Of a stretch of 6,869 bases of DNA, positions 5,486 through 6,869 are shown piece after piece; the first letter of the stretch is position 1, and each line of letters starts with the position of its first letter. The notes below the pieces were generated by a model, which saw only the letters and a program-made list of their open reading frames with translations, was not told where the DNA came from and did not search any database. The stretch is from Acidobacteriota bacterium (GTDB lineage: Bacteria; Acidobacteriota; Terriglobia; Acidiferrales; UBA7541), in assembly GCA_003224515.1 (NCBI GenBank), contig QHZC01000327.1, positions 1 through 6,869 on the forward strand, read 5' to 3'. Made by a program: the position numbers and the translations under genes.

Positions 5486-6869
5486 TTACCAAAAGATCTT
5501 GAAACCGAGTTCGACTTGACGGCCACTTACGTATTCGTAGGCGCTCTGAGCACCAAAAGTCCCGCCAGGGGAACCCTGGTAGCGGGCTTGTCCGAACGTG
5601 GAAGAGTAAATGTTCGTGTCGGGGTCCCGGCGATTGAGATTGTTGAGCGCATTGTAAGCCGTCACTTTGAGCTGGCCAGTAAATCCCTCCAAGATGTGGA
5701 ACTCCTTTGCTACGCTGGCATCCAAATTCCAGAAGCTGGGACCGGTCAAGCACGAGAATTGCAGAGGATTCTGGCGCAGCACGTAGGTATTCGAAGGTAT
5801 CGGTTGGAAGGCGGCCGTGTTGAACCAGCGCTGGGAAGTGGGATTTGAAATGCAAGGGTTGCCGGTGACGATCATATTCCCAAACCGGGGGAAGTCGCCC
5901 GAGATGTATTGCAGCACGGGAGTTACCCTCCAGCCGCCCAGGATGGCATCGGCCTTGGAAAAGGAACTCATAAAGTGGCGCCCTCGCCCAAAGGGAAGTT
6001 CGTAGGTGCCCGCGACGTTGAGGCGGTGGTGAGGCTGGTCGCTGCCCTGCCATTGGAATTGGTTGAGATAGTAAGTCGAATCATTGAAGTTATTGATCTG
6101 GAGACGCTCCCGCGTATATACGTAACCAAAAAGGAAATTGAGTCCGCGGCTGAAAGGTTTCTGCACCTGGATCTGGATTTGGTTGTAATGCTCCAAAGCG
6201 CAGCAAGCGCCTATCTCGAACAGCGGGCCGTACTGCGGATAGGGTACCAGCAGAGACGCCAAAGACACCGTGGGCTGGTTCCGTAACGGGCCTGGGAACA
6301 CGACGGGGTTAAGATACTGGTAAAAGGGATTGGGAACCTTCGCAGACAGTGCAGTTTGATACTGCTCTTCCAAGCGCGGGTCAATGGCGTTCAATTCCTG
6401 TGTATAATGCTGATGCCCGAAGTTCATAAACCAAGTGGCCGCAGCCACAATCTGCCCGGGCAACTGGCGCTGGAGATTGATGTTGAACCGGTCATTCCAG
6501 GCCTTCTGAAAGTTCTGCGGATACCAAAGGAGATTGACACCGCCTCGCCCGACGTCCGGTCCGGCGGCCCTACCTATGATCGGCACGAGGGGGTTGCTAG
6601 CCGGATATGGATTCGAAATTGTCTGTTGAGGTACACCTTGAAGCAGAGGAGCAGTAAACTGGTAACCCGTCATACCGAAAAAGGGCGGTTCGAGGAAGTT
6701 GATAGCCTCGAAGCCGGGGATCGGACCCGCCGAAAAATTCAACTCCGTCGGAATGGGAAAACGGGCGTACCCGAGGCGCAGAGCCGTTTTATCATTGATG
6801 CGCAAGGCCAAGCCAGCGCGCGGCGCGAGCGCCAGGGCGGGCGGATTCCACATGCCCGCATGGTTGTTA
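5486..6869 (-). CDS. Oar-like TonB-dependent outer-membrane protein, C-terminal part (gene runs off the window)
   Basis: At least 461 codons of a large beta-barrel protein are present. The frame stays open through the right edge (residues NNHAG before the first visible Met at 6853), so that Met is internal and the 5' part is missing. The visible part resembles the barrel of acidobacterial Oar-like TonB-dependent receptors: APRAGLALRINDKTALRLGYARF at the start, repeated amphipathic strands rich in aromatics, asparagine and proline, then HHRLNVAGTYELPFGRGRHF, ILGGWRVTPVLQYISGDFP, FWNLDASVAKEF and KVTAYNALNN. The last strand ends VELGFKIFW with a terminal aromatic residue, the usual signal for outer-membrane barrel insertion. 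Full-length relatives carry a signal peptide, a carboxypeptidase-regulatory-like domain and a plug before this region, which are expected to lie outside the window. It is the first visible gene of the minus-strand cluster. Ligand unknown; members are thought to import or bind large substrates using TonB energy. Confidence 0.87.
   Translation of the reverse strand, partial: NNHAGMWNPPALALAPRAGLALRINDKTALRLGYARFPIPTELNFSAGPIPGFEAINFLEPPFFGMTGYQFTAPLLQGVPQQTISNPYPASNPLVPIIGRAAGPDVGRGGVNLLWYPQNFQKAWNDRFNINLQRQLPGQIVAAATWFMNFGHQHYTQELNAIDPRLEEQYQTALSAKVPNPFYQYLNPVVFPGPLRNQPTVSLASLLVPYPQYGPLFEIGACCALEHYNQIQIQVQKPFSRGLNFLFGYVYTRERLQINNFNDSTYYLNQFQWQGSDQPHHRLNVAGTYELPFGRGRHFMSSFSKADAILGGWRVTPVLQYISGDFPRFGNMIVTGNPCISNPTSQRWFNTAAFQPIPSNTYVLRQNPLQFSCLTGPSFWNLDASVAKEFHILEGFTGQLKVTAYNALNNLNRRDPDTNIYSSTFGQARYQGSPGGTFGAQSAYEYVSGRQVELGFKIFW

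Noticed and set aside
5174..5848. Open plus frame of 224 codons across the two operon genes
   Set aside because: It lies antisense to well-supported coding sequence and its composition is that of a complementary shadow.
5391..6053. Open minus frame of 220 codons overlapping the Oar-like gene
   Set aside because: It is out of frame with the convincing barrel sequence, rich in Arg/Pro/Ser/His, and without any recognisable motif.

Overview
The window looks like a piece of an Acidobacteriota genome, probably of the Solibacter/Bryobacter kind. It combines an Oar-like TonB-dependent outer-membrane protein, a Tat-exported CRTAC1-type FG-GAP/UnbV protein and an exported TPR protein in one tight cluster, which is a typical gene repertoire of that phylum. 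The assignment rests on protein style and moderately high GC content; no marker gene is present.

Layout. Bases 1-65 are a short GC-rich flank that is too small to identify. Bases about 66-1789 are one insertion sequence. It has a single DDE transposase of the ISNCY family (IS1202-like), with D151, D211 and E259 visible. Each end carries two direct copies of a 20-bp site, and the two ends are inverted relative to each other. A possible promoter lies across the left-end sites, a hairpin holds the transposase Shine-Dalgarno sequence, and a GC-rich foldback lies in the non-coding right part. Bases about 1790-2459 contain no secure gene, but two protein-like open stretches in different frames suggest a decayed or interrupted hypothetical gene.

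From 2460 to the right edge everything is on the minus strand and reads as one operon, in transcription order: Oar-like beta-barrel protein (5' part outside the window), 51-bp gap, CRTAC1/UnbV seven-bladed propeller protein, ATGA start/stop overlap, TPR-repeat protein. All three products are predicted to leave the cytoplasm. A plausible reading is a cell-envelope module with an outer-membrane receptor or transporter, a calcium-binding propeller and a helical scaffold. The substrate and biochemical role cannot be read from the sequence. No CRISPR array, tRNA, rRNA or defence system was found. The best leads are the architecture of the insertion-sequence ends, the possible control of transposase translation, and the coupled envelope cluster.
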